From Bacteroidales bacterium (GTDB lineage: Bacteria; Bacteroidota; Bacteroidia; Bacteroidales; GCA-2748055), in the NCBI GenBank assembly GCA_029934875.1, contig JAOZLK010000320.1, positions 1 to 5,690 of the forward strand: 5,690 nt of DNA. Reading direction: 5' to 3'. Under the pieces are notes generated by a model. That model was not told the DNA's origin and made no database searches. It was given only the letters and a program-made list of their open reading frames with translations. A program made the position numbers and the translations under genes. Within the stretch, counting starts at the first letter, position 1, and every line of letters starts with the position of its first letter. This document shows, piece by piece, positions 5,671-5,690 of the stretch.

Positions 5671-5690
5671 ATATCCGCACTAAATATCTT

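Noticed and set aside
5643..5690. Possible 3' end of a convergent gene on the - strand (15 open codons ending in TAA at 5643-5645)
   Set aside because: Fifteen codons stay open by chance about half the time, and the peptide matches nothing I recognise. Flanking sequence to the right is needed.
5638..5690. Possible start of a + strand gene (ATG at 5638 or 5659)
   Set aside because: The frame is open to the edge, but the peptide resembles no family I know and it runs through the inverted repeat.
1..5690. Search for a novel defence, mobile or biosynthetic system
   Set aside because: All substantial coding regions belong to known envelope and transport families, with intact key residues. No integrase, transposase, CRISPR repeat or toxin-antitoxin pair is visible.

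Overview
The window reads as an ordinary chromosomal stretch from a member of the Bacteroidota, most likely a Bacteroidales/Marinilabiliales-like marine or anaerobic lineage (inference). Three things point there: the protein styles (a Bacteroidota-type TamB, and a TonB with an E/P-rich spacer followed by a Gly/Asp-rich linker); the exbB-exbD-exbD-tonB gene order; and the lack of convincing Shine-Dalgarno sequences together with a good match to the Bacteroidota promoter consensus (TTG, 17 nt, TAnnTTTG). Every convincing gene lies on the + strand.

Layout. (1) 1-1605: the 3' part of a tamB-like gene, open to the left edge, encoding the C-terminal beta-rich domain of an envelope protein involved in outer-membrane biogenesis or lipid transport. 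(2) 1594-1621: a promoter-like element at the tamB 3' end that would serve the next gene. (3) 1653-3077: nhaD, a Na+/H+ antiporter of the ion transporter (IT) superfamily. (4) 3078-3188: an intergenic region with a strong 11-bp hairpin followed by a T-rich run, best read as the nhaD terminator, and weak promoter candidates for the following operon. (5) 3189-5615: a compact operon of exbB, two tandem exbD paralogues and a tonB-family energy transducer, with gaps of 6 nt, a 1-nt overlap, and 16 nt. (6) 5616-5690: a non-coding tail with a 9-bp AT-rich inverted repeat. I could not identify a gene there.

How the genes work together. ExbB and the two ExbD proteins should form the inner-membrane proton channel that uses the proton motive force to move TonB, which reaches across the periplasm and opens TonB-dependent outer-membrane receptors. 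No receptor gene is in the window, so this looks like a general energising module. NhaD trades Na+ against H+ across the same membrane, and TamB acts in the envelope. These are separate transcription units with an envelope or ion-motive theme, not a single pathway.

I found no mobile element, CRISPR array, RNA gene or clearly undescribed system. The points most worth a second look are the tandem exbD pair with near-identical membrane segments, the pentapeptide-repeat charged helix in TonB, and the cysteine pair in the TonB C-terminal domain.
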